Source: a virus. From it: a DNA stretch of 28,577 bases. Below, piece by piece: positions 12,054 to 20,127 of the stretch. The stretch is taken from positions 1 through 28,577 of IMG/VR virus record IMGVR_UViG_3300025483_000053. One strand, given 5' to 3'. Below the pieces are notes generated by a model, which saw only the letters and a list, made by a program, of their open reading frames with translations, did not search any database and was not told the origin of the DNA. The number at the start of each line of letters is the position of its first letter. The first letter of the stretch is position 1. The translations under genes were made by a program, and so were the position numbers.

Positions 12054-12404
12054 TTATATTTCATCTATTTGAGCTTGAGCATTCTTTAAATACTCTTCCT
12101 TATTAGCCTCGTAATCACTTAAAAGACCTTCTACAATAACTAATTCATCTAAATCTAGCTTAGATATAGTGTTTATTACAGAATCTATCTTATTTAGTAT
12201 ATTGGTAGTCATCTCTGGGTCTGCTTGATATACTGAGTCAAACTCTTCTCTTACTATAGGCTCTAACATACTGTTAACCCTATTTATCTGCTGTTTTAAG
12301 CTACCTTTGTATCTGTTTGTTAATACTAATTCTTCGTTAGCTTCTAAGAGCAACTGAGACGTTAATACTGACTTTAAATAACTAATTGTTTCTTTACTTA
12401 CCAT
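12054..12404 (-). CDS. Hypothetical helical protein (116 aa)
   Basis: The 116-residue protein begins MVSKETISYLKSVLTSQLLL and is almost entirely amphipathic helix with heptad-like spacing of Leu/Ile, suggesting a coiled-coil or helical bundle. No family was recognised. The start overlaps the stop of the upstream 47-aa gene as TAATG, indicating coupled translation. Its neighbours suggest an early replication or takeover role, without direct evidence. Confidence 0.6.
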   Translation of the reverse strand: MVSKETISYLKSVLTSQLLLEANEELVLTNRYKGSLKQQINRVNSMLEPIVREEFDSVYQADPEMTTNILNKIDSVINTISKLDLDELVIVEGLLSDYEANKEEYLKNAQAQIDEI

Positions 12405-12547
12405 TATAATCCTGTTGTTATGTTATTATCTATTACTTGTACAATGTGTCTAAATGTACTTCTTTCTTGTTCTCCAGTTACATCTACTCCGTTTAGTAGT
12501 AATCTGTAATGGTCTTTCTTGGTTTCTTGCATTTCAATACTATTCAT
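12404..12547 (-). CDS. Small hypothetical protein (47 aa)
   Basis: The frame from ATG 12547 encodes 47 residues beginning MNSIEMQETKKDHYRLLLNG and containing VDVTGEQERSTFRH. It overlaps the upstream gene by 8 nt and the downstream gene by TAATG. With both junctions tightly coupled it is very likely a real gene. No family was recognised. A small beta-hairpin plus helix is plausible. Confidence 0.6.
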   Translation of the reverse strand: MNSIEMQETKKDHYRLLLNGVDVTGEQERSTFRHIVQVIDNNITTGL

Positions 12548-12803
12548 CTTTATTGGTTTTAAGTTTAATTACTTGTTTGAAAAAATCTCTATCTTTAACT
12601 AGATTGCTTTTTATAAATTCTAGCGTCTTATAATGCTCTCCTAGAAATGTATCTAGTGAGTATCTTAAAAGCCGCTCGTTATCTGAATCCTTCTCTTGTA
12701 TGTGTTTAAGGAAATGATAGCTACCATCTTGCAAGTCTTTCTCCATAAAAATAGTAATCTTGCTTTTACTATTCTCATAACTTGTAACATCTTCTATTTG
12801 CAT
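12540..12803 (-). CDS. Hypothetical protein (87 aa)
   Basis: The 87-residue protein begins MQIEDVTSYENSKSKITIFM with a possible beta-strand N-terminus, then helices rich in Lys, Glu and Phe (FIKSNLVKDRDFFKQVIK). No family was recognised. It is the first gene of the lower leftward operon, 15 nt downstream of a probable start site from the promoter at 12855-12825. Confidence 0.55.
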   Translation of the reverse strand: MQIEDVTSYENSKSKITIFMEKDLQDGSYHFLKHIQEKDSDNERLLRYSLDTFLGEHYKTLEFIKSNLVKDRDFFKQVIKLKTNKDE

Positions 12804-12824
12804 AATTTAGTTTTAATTAGGTTG

Positions 12825-12855
12825 CAATAATACGAAATATAATTGATATAAGCAA
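12825..12855 (-). promoter_or_regulatory. Leftward promoter of the DnaA-like operon
   Basis: On the minus strand, TTG (12855-12853), a 20-nt spacer and TATTATTG (12832-12825) resemble TTG ... TAnnTTTG with one mismatch. The boxes share AACTTGC and ATTGCA with the promoter at 14112-14082. Confidence 0.5.
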
Positions 12856-12856
12856 G

Positions 12857-13150
12857 TTATCTTTCATAATAATCTAGATAATCTTGTGTTTCTTGTGTTT
12901 CTAGTGAATCTCTCATATAAACTGTATGTAATTCTACTACATAATCAAATAGTTCTGTCATAGCTTTAGATTGTATAGGTAACGGAATACCATCTGCCTT
13001 AGAATACACTTCTATTGTAAATAAACAATCCCAAGAGGTAAACCTTACATCTACATCGTATTCTCCGTCTGAATACACTATATCCACTCCTTCGTGGTCT
13101 ACTTCTGGGTGAATGTCTCTTACTAATTCAATAATTTCTTTTTGTGTCAT
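12857..13150 (-). CDS. Acidic hypothetical protein (97 aa)
   Basis: The 97-residue acidic protein begins MTQKEIIELVRDIHPEVDHE, contains a strand-rich segment (VDVRFTSWDCLFTIEVYS) and ends with Glu/Asp/Tyr-rich helices. The fold looks like a small alpha/beta domain. No family was recognised; DNA-mimic behaviour is conceivable given its acidity but not shown. It is the last gene of the upper leftward operon. Confidence 0.6.
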   Translation of the reverse strand: MTQKEIIELVRDIHPEVDHEGVDIVYSDGEYDVDVRFTSWDCLFTIEVYSKADGIPLPIQSKAMTELFDYVVELHTVYMRDSLETQETQDYLDYYER

Positions 13151-13153
13151 AAT

Positions 13154-13381
13154 TTATAGTTTTAATAGTTCTTGTTTAACTTCTCGCCAATATGATTCAG
13201 TTGATTTACTATCGCTATAACCTTGAGCGTAAGCAGCTTGTATAGAAGGAATGCTTATTATCTCTTCTACACAAATTAATGCACATAACCTTGACTGTTC
13301 AAAAGTAACCTCTTTGTAAGGGTGTTTTGCCTTATCAAGAAGTTTAAATACTAACTCCTCTGCTTTTTCTTTTGGTGTCAT
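13154..13381 (-). CDS. Conserved Flavobacteriia phage protein (75 aa)
   Basis: The 75-residue helical protein begins MTPKEKAEELVFKLLDKAK, has a central EQSRLCALICVEEIISI helix and ends with SYWREVKQELLKL. This pattern (KEKA-ELV, CALI-VEEI, YW-EVKQE-KL) is one I recognise as very common in flavobacterial phage and prophage regions, always without assigned function. The start overlaps the upstream stop by ATGA. Confidence 0.65.
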   Translation of the reverse strand: MTPKEKAEELVFKLLDKAKHPYKEVTFEQSRLCALICVEEIISIPSIQAAYAQGYSDSKSTESYWREVKQELLKL

Positions 13382-13623
13382 TTCTTTTTCTTTTTTTTAA
13401 TTAAATAATCTTTTTCTGGTATGCCTTCTATATTATTAAACCTAGTTTTTAACTCCATCCTAGCAAAAGACTTTCTTAATCCATCACTGCGAACTATTGT
13501 ATCTATAGAGTTAATAATATACCTGCCTGTACATTCTGTTTGTACTATCTCGTATATCTGATTAGTATTCAGACACTTAAACTTCTTGAATTTTATAGTA
13601 TTGTCAAAATCTAGTAATTCCAC
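13378..13623 (-). CDS. Hypothetical protein with poly-Lys C-terminus (81 aa)
   Basis: The 81-residue protein begins MELLDFDNTIKFKKFKCLNT and looks beta-rich (YEIVQTECTGRYIINSI), resembling a small barrel-like domain. It ends in six consecutive lysines encoded by an A-rich stretch running into the overlapping ATGA start of the next gene. No family was recognised. The A-run could permit slippage, changing the tail. Confidence 0.55.
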   Translation of the reverse strand: MELLDFDNTIKFKKFKCLNTNQIYEIVQTECTGRYIINSIDTIVRSDGLRKSFARMELKTRFNNIEGIPEKDYLIKKKKKK

Positions 13624-14051
13624 TAATCGCAGTAGTTTAAATCCGACCTGTTTAATGAGGAAGGAGTCATAAGGGTTTTAACAGAAAGATTATCTTCATA
13701 ATTATAGATAGTTTGATGAAAGTAATAACCATTTACATTGTAAAATCTTAAATTGTATGAGTATCCATCACTGTAAGTAATTAAAAGTTCAAGTTCAGAG
13801 TAAGAATTATTTACAATATCCACAACCTCTAACTCAGAAAGATTTAAGTCTATGTAGCAGTCTAACTGAGAATTGAACGGATATATATCATAAACATTAT
13901 CAGAATAGTCTATAGATATTAATTGCGGAGAATTGAATTCTAGCTGCCATAATTCAACTTCAGCAAGCCTATCTAGCATAGTTTGCTCTTGCTTTTCATT
14001 GTTACAACTAAATAATGTTACGATAATAATTAATGATGCTAATTTTTTCAT
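13623..14051 (-). CDS. Phage-encoded lipoprotein
   Basis: With the start at ATG 14051, the 142-residue protein begins MKKLASLIIIVTLFSCNNEK, a classic signal peptide with lipobox L13-F14-S15-C16. Cleavage before C16 would leave a lipid-anchored protein of about 127 residues. The mature part is acidic and beta-rich with many Tyr. An upstream in-frame ATG at 14084 would bury the signal peptide and overlap the promoter. In other phages such lipoproteins often block superinfection by masking receptors; that role here is inference. It heads the leftward operon driven from 14112. Confidence 0.75.
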   Translation of the reverse strand: MKKLASLIIIVTLFSCNNEKQEQTMLDRLAEVELWQLEFNSPQLISIDYSDNVYDIYPFNSQLDCYIDLNLSELEVVDIVNNSYSELELLITYSDGYSYNLRFYNVNGYYFHQTIYNYEDNLSVKTLMTPSSLNRSDLNYCD

Positions 14052-14081
14052 TTTATATAAATTTAATTTGTTAATATGATG

Positions 14082-14112
14082 CAATATTACAAAAAATAAA
14101 TAACATACGCAA
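14082..14112 (-). promoter_or_regulatory. Leftward promoter of the lipoprotein operon
   Basis: On the minus strand, TTG (14112-14110), a 20-nt spacer and TAATATTG (14089-14082) resemble the Bacteroidetes consensus with one mismatch. AACTTGC and ATATTGCA are shared with the promoter at 12855-12825. Confidence 0.5.
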
Positions 14113-14129
14113 GTTTTAACACACTAATT

Positions 14130-14151
14130 TTAAAAATAGTTATCTTATTAT
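14130..14151 (+). promoter_or_regulatory. Candidate phage late promoter motif, copy B
   Basis: TTAAAAATAGTTATCTTATT followed by AT sits in the divergent region before the tail gene block. It differs from copy A at only two positions. The G of TAGTTA is 26 nt before the ATG at 14165. No TAnnTTTG promoter is present here. Confidence 0.65.
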
Positions 14152-14164
14152 ACAAAAATAATAT

Positions 14165-14881
14165 ATGGATAACGGTTTTAATTTAAGTATTCCTAAGACG
14201 TTGAGAGGTGTAAAATTACATCAATGGGTTAAATTTATGGAGGTTTACGAAAAGAACAAAGATAATGAGTCTTCTGAGTTCTTAGATAAGAAAATGATTG
14301 AAATATTATGTGAAGTTAGTTTAAAAGACTTAGCATTAATACCTATAGCTTCATTTGATACTGTTTTAGCTCATTTATACGAGATTTTAAACACAAGTGT
14401 AGATTTAGTTAATACATTCAAAATGAAAGGCTCTGATGGAGTAGAAGTAGAGTTTGGTATTATACCTAACCTAGATAAAATGACTTATGGAGAATGGGAA
14501 GACTTAGAAAACTATATATTTGACCAAAAGAACCTACATAGAGCAATGGCAGTACTATACAGACCGTTAGTCTATCAAATAGGAGGTAAATACAGGGTTC
14601 ATCCATATCAAGGAACGGAGTTCTATGCAGAATTAATGAAAGAGATGCCAGTAGATATAGCTTTAGGTGCTAGGGTTTTTTTTTATCGTTTAGTGAAAAA
14701 ATTAGGGAACTATACAATGGACTCTATACTCAAACAGTATCAGCAGGAGCAGAAAGAGGGCAGTCATTCATCCAATCTTTCGGAAAAAAATGGGGAGGAT
14801 ATCAAGCGATATTTACTCTTGCAGAAGGAGATGTCAGAAGAATTGACGAAGTTACAAAACTCCCACTTCATCAATGTTTAA
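14165..14881 (+). CDS. Tail assembly chaperone, unshifted product (gpG-like)
   Basis: The 238-residue protein begins MDNGFNLSIPKTLRGVKLHQ, with a conserved-looking DKMTYGEWEDLENYIFDQKN segment and a helical GARVFFYRLVKKLGNYTMDSI segment near 170-195. It lies upstream of tail genes and tape measure, where siphoviruses encode the G/GT chaperone pair that coats the tape measure protein during tail assembly. The slippery heptamer A-AAA-AAT at 14785-14791 allows a -1 extension. The zero-frame tail after that site (GEDIKRYLLLQKEMSEE) continues to 14881. Confidence 0.75.
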   Translation: MDNGFNLSIPKTLRGVKLHQWVKFMEVYEKNKDNESSEFLDKKMIEILCEVSLKDLALIPIASFDTVLAHLYEILNTSVDLVNTFKMKGSDGVEVEFGIIPNLDKMTYGEWEDLENYIFDQKNLHRAMAVLYRPLVYQIGGKYRVHPYQGTEFYAELMKEMPVDIALGARVFFYRLVKKLGNYTMDSILKQYQQEQKEGSHSSNLSEKNGEDIKRYLLLQKEMSEELTKLQNSHFINV

Positions 14882-14949
14882 TGTTCTTAGAGTACGTTAA
14901 AGAGAAGAATGAATTAGAGAATAAGTTAATAAAACAAAGTACAAGATAA
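14165..14949 (+). CDS. Tail assembly chaperone, -1 frameshift fusion (gpGT-like)
   Basis: Slippage by -1 at A-AAA-AAT (14785-14791) joins about 209 zero-frame codons to 52 codons reading WGGYQAIFTLAEGDVRRIDE, then VTKLPLHQCLMFLEYVKEKN, to TAA at 14947-14949. The result is about 261 residues. The -1 extension has the look of the T-domain found in phages of this group. Its stop overlaps the next ATG as TAATG, showing that the -1 frame is the one fitted to the operon. A 5-7-bp stem (ATATC/GATAT, 14799-14812) begins 7 nt after the slip site. A T9 run near 14675-14683 is a less likely alternative. Confidence 0.75.
14785..14812 (+). promoter_or_regulatory. Programmed -1 frameshift signal
   Basis: The heptamer A-AAA-AAT is in the correct phase of the gpG-like gene. 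A 7-nt spacer and a small stem-loop (ATATC-AAGC-GATAT, extendable by two G-U pairs) follow. The slip site and spacing fit canonical -1 signals; the stem is weak. Confidence 0.65.
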
Positions 14950-15407
14950 TGAAGCACGTTTACGACATATTAGATGTATTAAGAGATGAGTTAAGAAGCC
15001 ATCCAGCTGTAAATACGGTCTCCTACGGAGACATCACTGACTTAGATTTAGATAAAACGACAATGTTCCCATTGTCGCATCTACTAATCGATAGTGCATC
15101 TTACGGAGAAAGAACTATTACATTTAGAATAAAGGTGTTATGTGCTGATATAGTAGACTACAATCAACTAGAAAACCAATTTGATGAGTTTTATGGCAAT
15201 GACAACTTGCACGATGTTATGAATACTCAGTTTCAAGTAATAAATTCACTTATAACTAAGTTAATGCGTGGACACTTGTTTAAGTCTAACTACCAAGTAA
15301 CAAGCACTCCTTCAGCAGAGCCATTCAAAGAGAGGCACGGAAATGTATTAGCAGGATGGACTACAGATATAGAAATAGAAGTACCTAACGGAATAAGCAT
15401 CTGTTAA
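14949..15407 (+). CDS. Putative tail completion/terminator protein
   Basis: The 152-residue protein begins MKHVYDILDVLRDELRSHPA and has a mixed alpha/beta pattern. The SYGERTITFRIKVLCADIVD strands and GHLFKSNYQVTSTPSAEPF resemble small siphovirus tail-completion proteins. It is coupled by TAATG to both the -1 chaperone frame upstream and the next gene downstream. The role in capping the tail tube or joining it to the head is inferred from size, fold impression and position. Confidence 0.5.
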   Translation: MKHVYDILDVLRDELRSHPAVNTVSYGDITDLDLDKTTMFPLSHLLIDSASYGERTITFRIKVLCADIVDYNQLENQFDEFYGNDNLHDVMNTQFQVINSLITKLMRGHLFKSNYQVTSTPSAEPFKERHGNVLAGWTTDIEIEVPNGISIC

Positions 15408-15925
15408 TGGAGAACAAGCACTTAAATGAAGCGTTACACGAGGCAGGTAAGCTAATAAAGAGTAAACTAAGAGTTGCTGCTGCTAATGACGGATTCAAAG
15501 CAACTGGAAAGCTGGACAAGTCATTCGATTACAGTGTTGTAGCTAATGAATTGCAGGTAATGTCTGAAAAGTACGCAGGGGCATTATCTGAAGGTATATC
15601 TACAAATGGAAGCGGAAATAAAGCTGAGTTTGAGAAAATGCAGATAAACATAATAAAGTGGGCAAAGATAAAAGGCATTAGACCTCAAGTTAGAGATAAG
15701 AAGGGTAGATTCACAAATGTTACAGATAGAACTTGGAAGTCTTTAGGTTTCGTATTATCAAGAAGTATAAGAAGAAAAGGTATATCTAAGCGTTTTGGAT
15801 ATAAAGGTAGTGGGTTTATACAAACGGTAAAAGAACAGACTCAAAAAGAGATTGTAGAAATACTGTCAGCAGGTTTTAAAAAGGATATATTAGCAGAATT
15901 AGATAAAATTAAAAAAATAAAATAG
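15407..15925 (+). CDS. Putative head-tail joining / HK97 gp10-like protein
   Basis: The 172-residue basic protein begins MENKHLNEALHEAGKLIKSK and contains KYAGALSEGIS, a Lys/Arg-rich KGIRPQVRDKKGRF loop and SRSIRRKGISKRFGYKGSGF. Small basic proteins with an N-terminal helix and YA-LE-G type motif occur as HK97 gp10-family tail-completion proteins. Context among tail genes supports a connector role. The similarity is judged by eye only and could be a different minor structural protein. Confidence 0.5.
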   Translation: MENKHLNEALHEAGKLIKSKLRVAAANDGFKATGKLDKSFDYSVVANELQVMSEKYAGALSEGISTNGSGNKAEFEKMQINIIKWAKIKGIRPQVRDKKGRFTNVTDRTWKSLGFVLSRSIRRKGISKRFGYKGSGFIQTVKEQTQKEIVEILSAGFKKDILAELDKIKKIK

Positions 15926-15926
15926 T

Positions 15927-17126
15927 ATGGGATTAATATTAACACGAAGTCCATTTCACGTAAGTAGGGGAGCTTTAGACGCTAACGCCTTATTAACTGT
16001 TCAAGTAGGTTTAATGGATGATGGAAATGTAGAGATTGCTGAAACTTACGATTTAAACTTTAGAAATAATTTATTTATAGATATATCTAATCTTTGTAGT
16101 GTTGCCTACGAAAAGAATTATTCATACGTAACTAGCGTTGGGGGGTACGTTTCTAGTGATAGCAAGATATACGAGACAGGTTATATTACGGTAACATTGA
16201 GTGGCAGTATTGATGGTGTAGAACAAGATAGCCAAGTGACTAATTACTACTGTACTGACGGTTATGTGTATTCATCTGAGAGATTTGATAAAGATTTTAA
16301 TGATGAATTAAAGAGTAATAGTTTCTACGCTGGTAGTTCTGATACAATATATAAGTTAGATGATTCAAATTTAAGAATACCATTACTTAATATCAACTCA
16401 TACGCTTCCGACTATTACGTAGATGTATCTTTTATGAGTAAAGGAAGCGTTGTTTTCACAGACTCCGTATTGTACAGGGATTATAGTAGTTTTACTCTTA
16501 CTGCGTCTAGGTGGGCAAGAACTTTCGATTATTCATCATTTTTAAATAGAATAAATGAAAATGACGGAAAGATTGAGTTAAGTCAATGTGTCAATGAGTT
16601 CTTTGATGAAAATAGAATAGACGATGTTGATGAGGTTTATATATCTTCAAGTCACGGAGTTAAGATACTGAAAGTAAAAACAGTAGAAGAGTGCAAGTAC
16701 AATCCTTATAGGATAACGTTTAAGAATAGATATGGTGTAATGGAAGACTTATGGTTCTTTAAAAAGTCTGTAGAGTCTATAAGCGTTAAAGCAGATGACT
16801 TTAGAGCTAACCAGTTTAAGCAAAGAAATACAAACAGGTCTAGCCTTAACAACAAGTCATTAATAAGGTCTAGTCAAGAATATAATAAAAACGGTACAAC
16901 ATCTATAACGCTTAACTCTGGATTCGTAGATGAAGCTCTTAACGAGTCTTTTAAGCAACTTATGTTATCTGAAGAGGTGAAATTATATGATTTTAAAAAT
17001 GATGTACTGAGTGCTGTTAAAATTAAGGATTCAGAGCTTAAATTAAAGACATCAACTAACGATAAATTAATAAACTACACAATAGAAGTAGAATTTAGTA
17101 ATAACATAATAGACGATATAGTTTAA
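15927..17126 (+). CDS. Tail structural protein (putative tail tip component)
   Basis: The 399-residue protein begins MGLILTRSPFHVSRGALDAN and is largely beta-strand. A KYNPYRITFKNRYGVMEDLW segment is near residue 255, and the C-terminal part resembles an interface region rich in Asn/Ser. SPFHVS-type openings followed by a DISN segment are typical of tail proteins of Bacteroidetes phages in my recollection. It lies between tail-completion genes and a 951-aa tail protein and is coupled to the latter by TAATG. Precise role is not known. Confidence 0.5.
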   Translation: MGLILTRSPFHVSRGALDANALLTVQVGLMDDGNVEIAETYDLNFRNNLFIDISNLCSVAYEKNYSYVTSVGGYVSSDSKIYETGYITVTLSGSIDGVEQDSQVTNYYCTDGYVYSSERFDKDFNDELKSNSFYAGSSDTIYKLDDSNLRIPLLNINSYASDYYVDVSFMSKGSVVFTDSVLYRDYSSFTLTASRWARTFDYSSFLNRINENDGKIELSQCVNEFFDENRIDDVDEVYISSSHGVKILKVKTVEECKYNPYRITFKNRYGVMEDLWFFKKSVESISVKADDFRANQFKQRNTNRSSLNNKSLIRSSQEYNKNGTTSITLNSGFVDEALNESFKQLMLSEEVKLYDFKNDVLSAVKIKDSELKLKTSTNDKLINYTIEVEFSNNIIDDIV

Positions 17127-19981
17127 TGAAATTACAACCACAATTATATATAGACACGAGTGGTAATCCATTAGGAGAGCCTACATTTGAAAGAGTAGAT
17201 TTTTTTGACTTTGAGTCAATAGAAGTAACGTCTACTATACAAGACTTTAGGGATATAGGTAAGGTTTTTACAGACTATTCTCAAACCTTTAGTCTTCCTG
17301 CGTCTAAAACTAACAATAGAATATTTAGACATTACTACAATTCTAGTATAGAGAACGGTTTTGATGCTAGAATAAAGCAAAGAGCAGAGATACATATAAA
17401 CGGTATATTTTGGAAGACTGGATATATTAGATTAAGCAAGTCTCTAATATCAAGAGGTAAAGCAAAATCTTATAGTGTAACTTTCTTTGGTAGTTTAACT
17501 AATCTTAGTAATGTTTTAGGTAATACAGAGCTTTCAGAATTATTTACATTAGATAAGTATAACCACGTATACGAGATAGGTACTGTTCACGATGGTTTTA
17601 TTGAAGGGTTACAATTATCTGGAGACACTATGAGTAAAGGTGAGAATAGAGATATCGTTTATCCTTCTATATCTGCTACAGATAAGTGGTATTACGACTC
17701 TGATGCAGAAACAGCTCCTGTGGAGTACAATCAAGGATATAGTGTAAACTTATATGATGAGGATGGTCTAGGAGCTTACGGTATAAATTGGCTATCATTA
17801 AAACCTGCTATAAAGGTTAAGCATATAATAACAGCTATACAAGAAAAGTATAGTAGTATAAACTTTTCTGATGATTTCTTTGGAACTCAAGAGTTTGACA
17901 ATCTTTATATGCTTCTGCACAATAACAAAGGTGTTTTAGCTCCTGCTTCCAACTCTACAGATTGGGCATCTGTTACTTATAGAATAGGTACAAGTGATAT
18001 TAATTCAGACTTTAGGTTAGACACATCAGACCCAGCTAATACGACAGATATCAGGGACTCTATAATTACTAAATGGGAAAATAAAGACGGACAAAAGGTG
18101 GTTTTCCAATACCACGTAATTGTAACCATTAGTAACTCAGTTAAATCTGGTGGAGGTAGCGACCCTGTATATGATATAGATGTGTTGGATGGGAATATTG
18201 AAATAGAAAGATTTATAGGTGTGTCTGGAGATGGCTCATATACTGCTGTTTTATGTACGGAGAACGAGAGAAAGTGGGAAGACGTAAGGGTTAGGATAGG
18301 TTCAAGAGAGAATGAGTTATCTAGTTATCAAATGTCATTAGAATTAAAGTCTGTAAGGTTTAAACAACCTTATACTGGACTCGATAGTACTTGTGATGTA
18401 GAAGTTTTTATAGGTAATGGAGGTGTACCTGTAACGGAAAGCTACTTTTACAATACTGCTGTATCTGGAACTCAAACACTAGTTCAAACTATAGAGATAA
18501 CTAAGAATATGCCTAAAATGAAGATATTAGACTTCTTAACAGGTATATTTAAAATGTTTAATCTTACTGCAAAACCTAACGATGAAGGTGTTATTGTTGT
18601 TAAAACATTAAATCAATTCTATGATGATGGTAATACTATAGATATTACAACTAAAGTAGATACAGAAGAAGTTGCTGTAAACAGAATGGACTTATTTAAA
18701 AACATAGAGTTTAAGTTCTCTGAAGCTAAAACATTTGGTTTAGTAAACAACAATGAAATATCAAATACAGATTACGGTAACTTAGAATACCAAGCAACAG
18801 CAGACGGTACTGATTCCAACTTAGTATTTGATGGTAAGGATTATAAAATTAACTTACCTTTTGAGAAAATGTATTACGAGAGGTTGTTTGATGAGAATGA
18901 TTTACTTTCAAGAACAGAGTTTGGTAATGGATGGTTAGTAGATAAAGACCAGAACGAAGTACTTACAAAACCTTTATTATTTTATAATATTGTGCAACCT
19001 ATAGATAGCTCAAGAACTCCTATAGGATTTAAAGACCGACAAGGCTTAATAACTCAGTACAACAGAGCTAGTAATACCAATGCTAGTGAGAAATTTAGCT
19101 CTATTATTGGAGATTGGGTTATAACAGAAGGCACTAAGAGTGTAAACTTTAATACAGAATATGATGAGTTTAGCTTTACACAAGTAAGTAGAGGTTTATT
19201 TAGAAAGTATTACCAAGACTATATTACAAGTATATTTAACAAAGGAACTAGGGTATTTGATTTGGAAATGAAAGCTGATTTAGCCTTCTTGCTAAAATAC
19301 AATATAAACGATACATTAACCATAAAAGGAGAGGAGTTTTTAATAAACAACATAAGAACAAATCTAACTACTGGATTAACTAAGCTAGAACTAGTACTTA
19401 AATTCTTTACTGAACTTGTAGATGATGCTATTGGAGCAACATTGACAGAACCTGAAGGTCTTGGTTTAGTGTTTAGAAATAGAAATTCTATTGTATTTAA
19501 TTGGGATGCAAATCCTTCAGACCAATTAGTTAAAGGCTATAAGATATATGTAGATGGAAGTCTTGTAGATACTATACTGTTGCAAACATCTTATACTCTT
19601 ACAGGATTGGATGCGAATACCACTTATAGCATACAAGTTTCTGCTTATAATTCTCAAGGATTAGAGTCGTCTTTATCAAATGCATTAAGTGTAACCACTT
19701 TAAATACAGATACTCAACCTCCAACATCACCAACTAACCTCCGTCTAGTTAGTATGTCAGACGTAGATGTAAGTATTTCTTGGTCTGCTAGTTCTGATAA
19801 TGTAGGTGTAACAGGATATGAGGTATATGTTGATGGAGTATTAAATCAAACAGTTACAGGAACTACTGCTGATATATACGGATTATCTAGTACTACTAAG
19901 TATGAGGTGTATGTTAGAGCAAAAGATGCAGTACCTAATTATTCAGAAATAAGTAACACTATAGTATTTAAAACATTATGA
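17126..19981 (+). CDS. Large tail protein with two C-terminal fibronectin III domains
   Basis: The 951-residue protein has an N-terminal domain (DFRDIGKVFTDYSQTFSLPA, SKTNNRIFRHYYNSS) resembling tail hub or baseplate-associated proteins, and a long beta-rich middle. The last about 180 residues form two FN3-like modules. Each has the Trp-containing B strand (VFNWDANPSDQLVKGYKIYV; ISWSASSDNVGVTGYEVYVD) and Tyr-rich F strand (TYSIQVSAYN; KYEVYVRAKD). FN3 modules on virions often bind carbohydrate or host surface. It is the largest gene of the tail block and ends by ATGA overlap with a tiny gene. Hub function is inferred. Confidence 0.7.
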   Translation: MKLQPQLYIDTSGNPLGEPTFERVDFFDFESIEVTSTIQDFRDIGKVFTDYSQTFSLPASKTNNRIFRHYYNSSIENGFDARIKQRAEIHINGIFWKTGYIRLSKSLISRGKAKSYSVTFFGSLTNLSNVLGNTELSELFTLDKYNHVYEIGTVHDGFIEGLQLSGDTMSKGENRDIVYPSISATDKWYYDSDAETAPVEYNQGYSVNLYDEDGLGAYGINWLSLKPAIKVKHIITAIQEKYSSINFSDDFFGTQEFDNLYMLLHNNKGVLAPASNSTDWASVTYRIGTSDINSDFRLDTSDPANTTDIRDSIITKWENKDGQKVVFQYHVIVTISNSVKSGGGSDPVYDIDVLDGNIEIERFIGVSGDGSYTAVLCTENERKWEDVRVRIGSRENELSSYQMSLELKSVRFKQPYTGLDSTCDVEVFIGNGGVPVTESYFYNTAVSGTQTLVQTIEITKNMPKMKILDFLTGIFKMFNLTAKPNDEGVIVVKTLNQFYDDGNTIDITTKVDTEEVAVNRMDLFKNIEFKFSEAKTFGLVNNNEISNTDYGNLEYQATADGTDSNLVFDGKDYKINLPFEKMYYERLFDENDLLSRTEFGNGWLVDKDQNEVLTKPLLFYNIVQPIDSSRTPIGFKDRQGLITQYNRASNTNASEKFSSIIGDWVITEGTKSVNFNTEYDEFSFTQVSRGLFRKYYQDYITSIFNKGTRVFDLEMKADLAFLLKYNINDTLTIKGEEFLINNIRTNLTTGLTKLELVLKFFTELVDDAIGATLTEPEGLGLVFRNRNSIVFNWDANPSDQLVKGYKIYVDGSLVDTILLQTSYTLTGLDANTTYSIQVSAYNSQGLESSLSNALSVTTLNTDTQPPTSPTNLRLVSMSDVDVSISWSASSDNVGVTGYEVYVDGVLNQTVTGTTADIYGLSSTTKYEVYVRAKDAVPNYSEISNTIVFKTL

Positions 19982-20127
19982 TAATAAAACAAGCATTAGA
20001 GTTATTAGCATCAGATGAATGGCTAATAAAAGACAAGGATATACAAATAGCAAAAGGGTTGTACGAATTACCTACAACCTTTGCTGAACTAAAAATGAAT
20101 AATAAACGCAAAAAACTAGCGAAATAA
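19978..20127 (+). CDS. Small protein between tail hub and tape measure (49 aa)
   Basis: The frame from ATG 19978 encodes 49 residues beginning MIIKQALELLASDEWLIKDK and ending in a Lys/Arg-rich tail. It overlaps the preceding stop as ATGA, and its TAA overlaps the tape measure ATG as TAATG. Coupling at both ends strongly supports a real gene despite its size. It may be a minor tail component or assembly factor. No family was recognised. Confidence 0.65.
   Translation: MIIKQALELLASDEWLIKDKDIQIAKGLYELPTTFAELKMNNKRKKLAK

Noticed and set aside
14675-14683. T9 run as the main frameshift site of the tail chaperone gene
   Set aside because: It is in phase and opens onto the -1 frame, but it would remove the helical zero-frame segment after VFFYRL, and no stem follows. 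The A-AAA-AAT site fits better. It is kept as a minor alternative.
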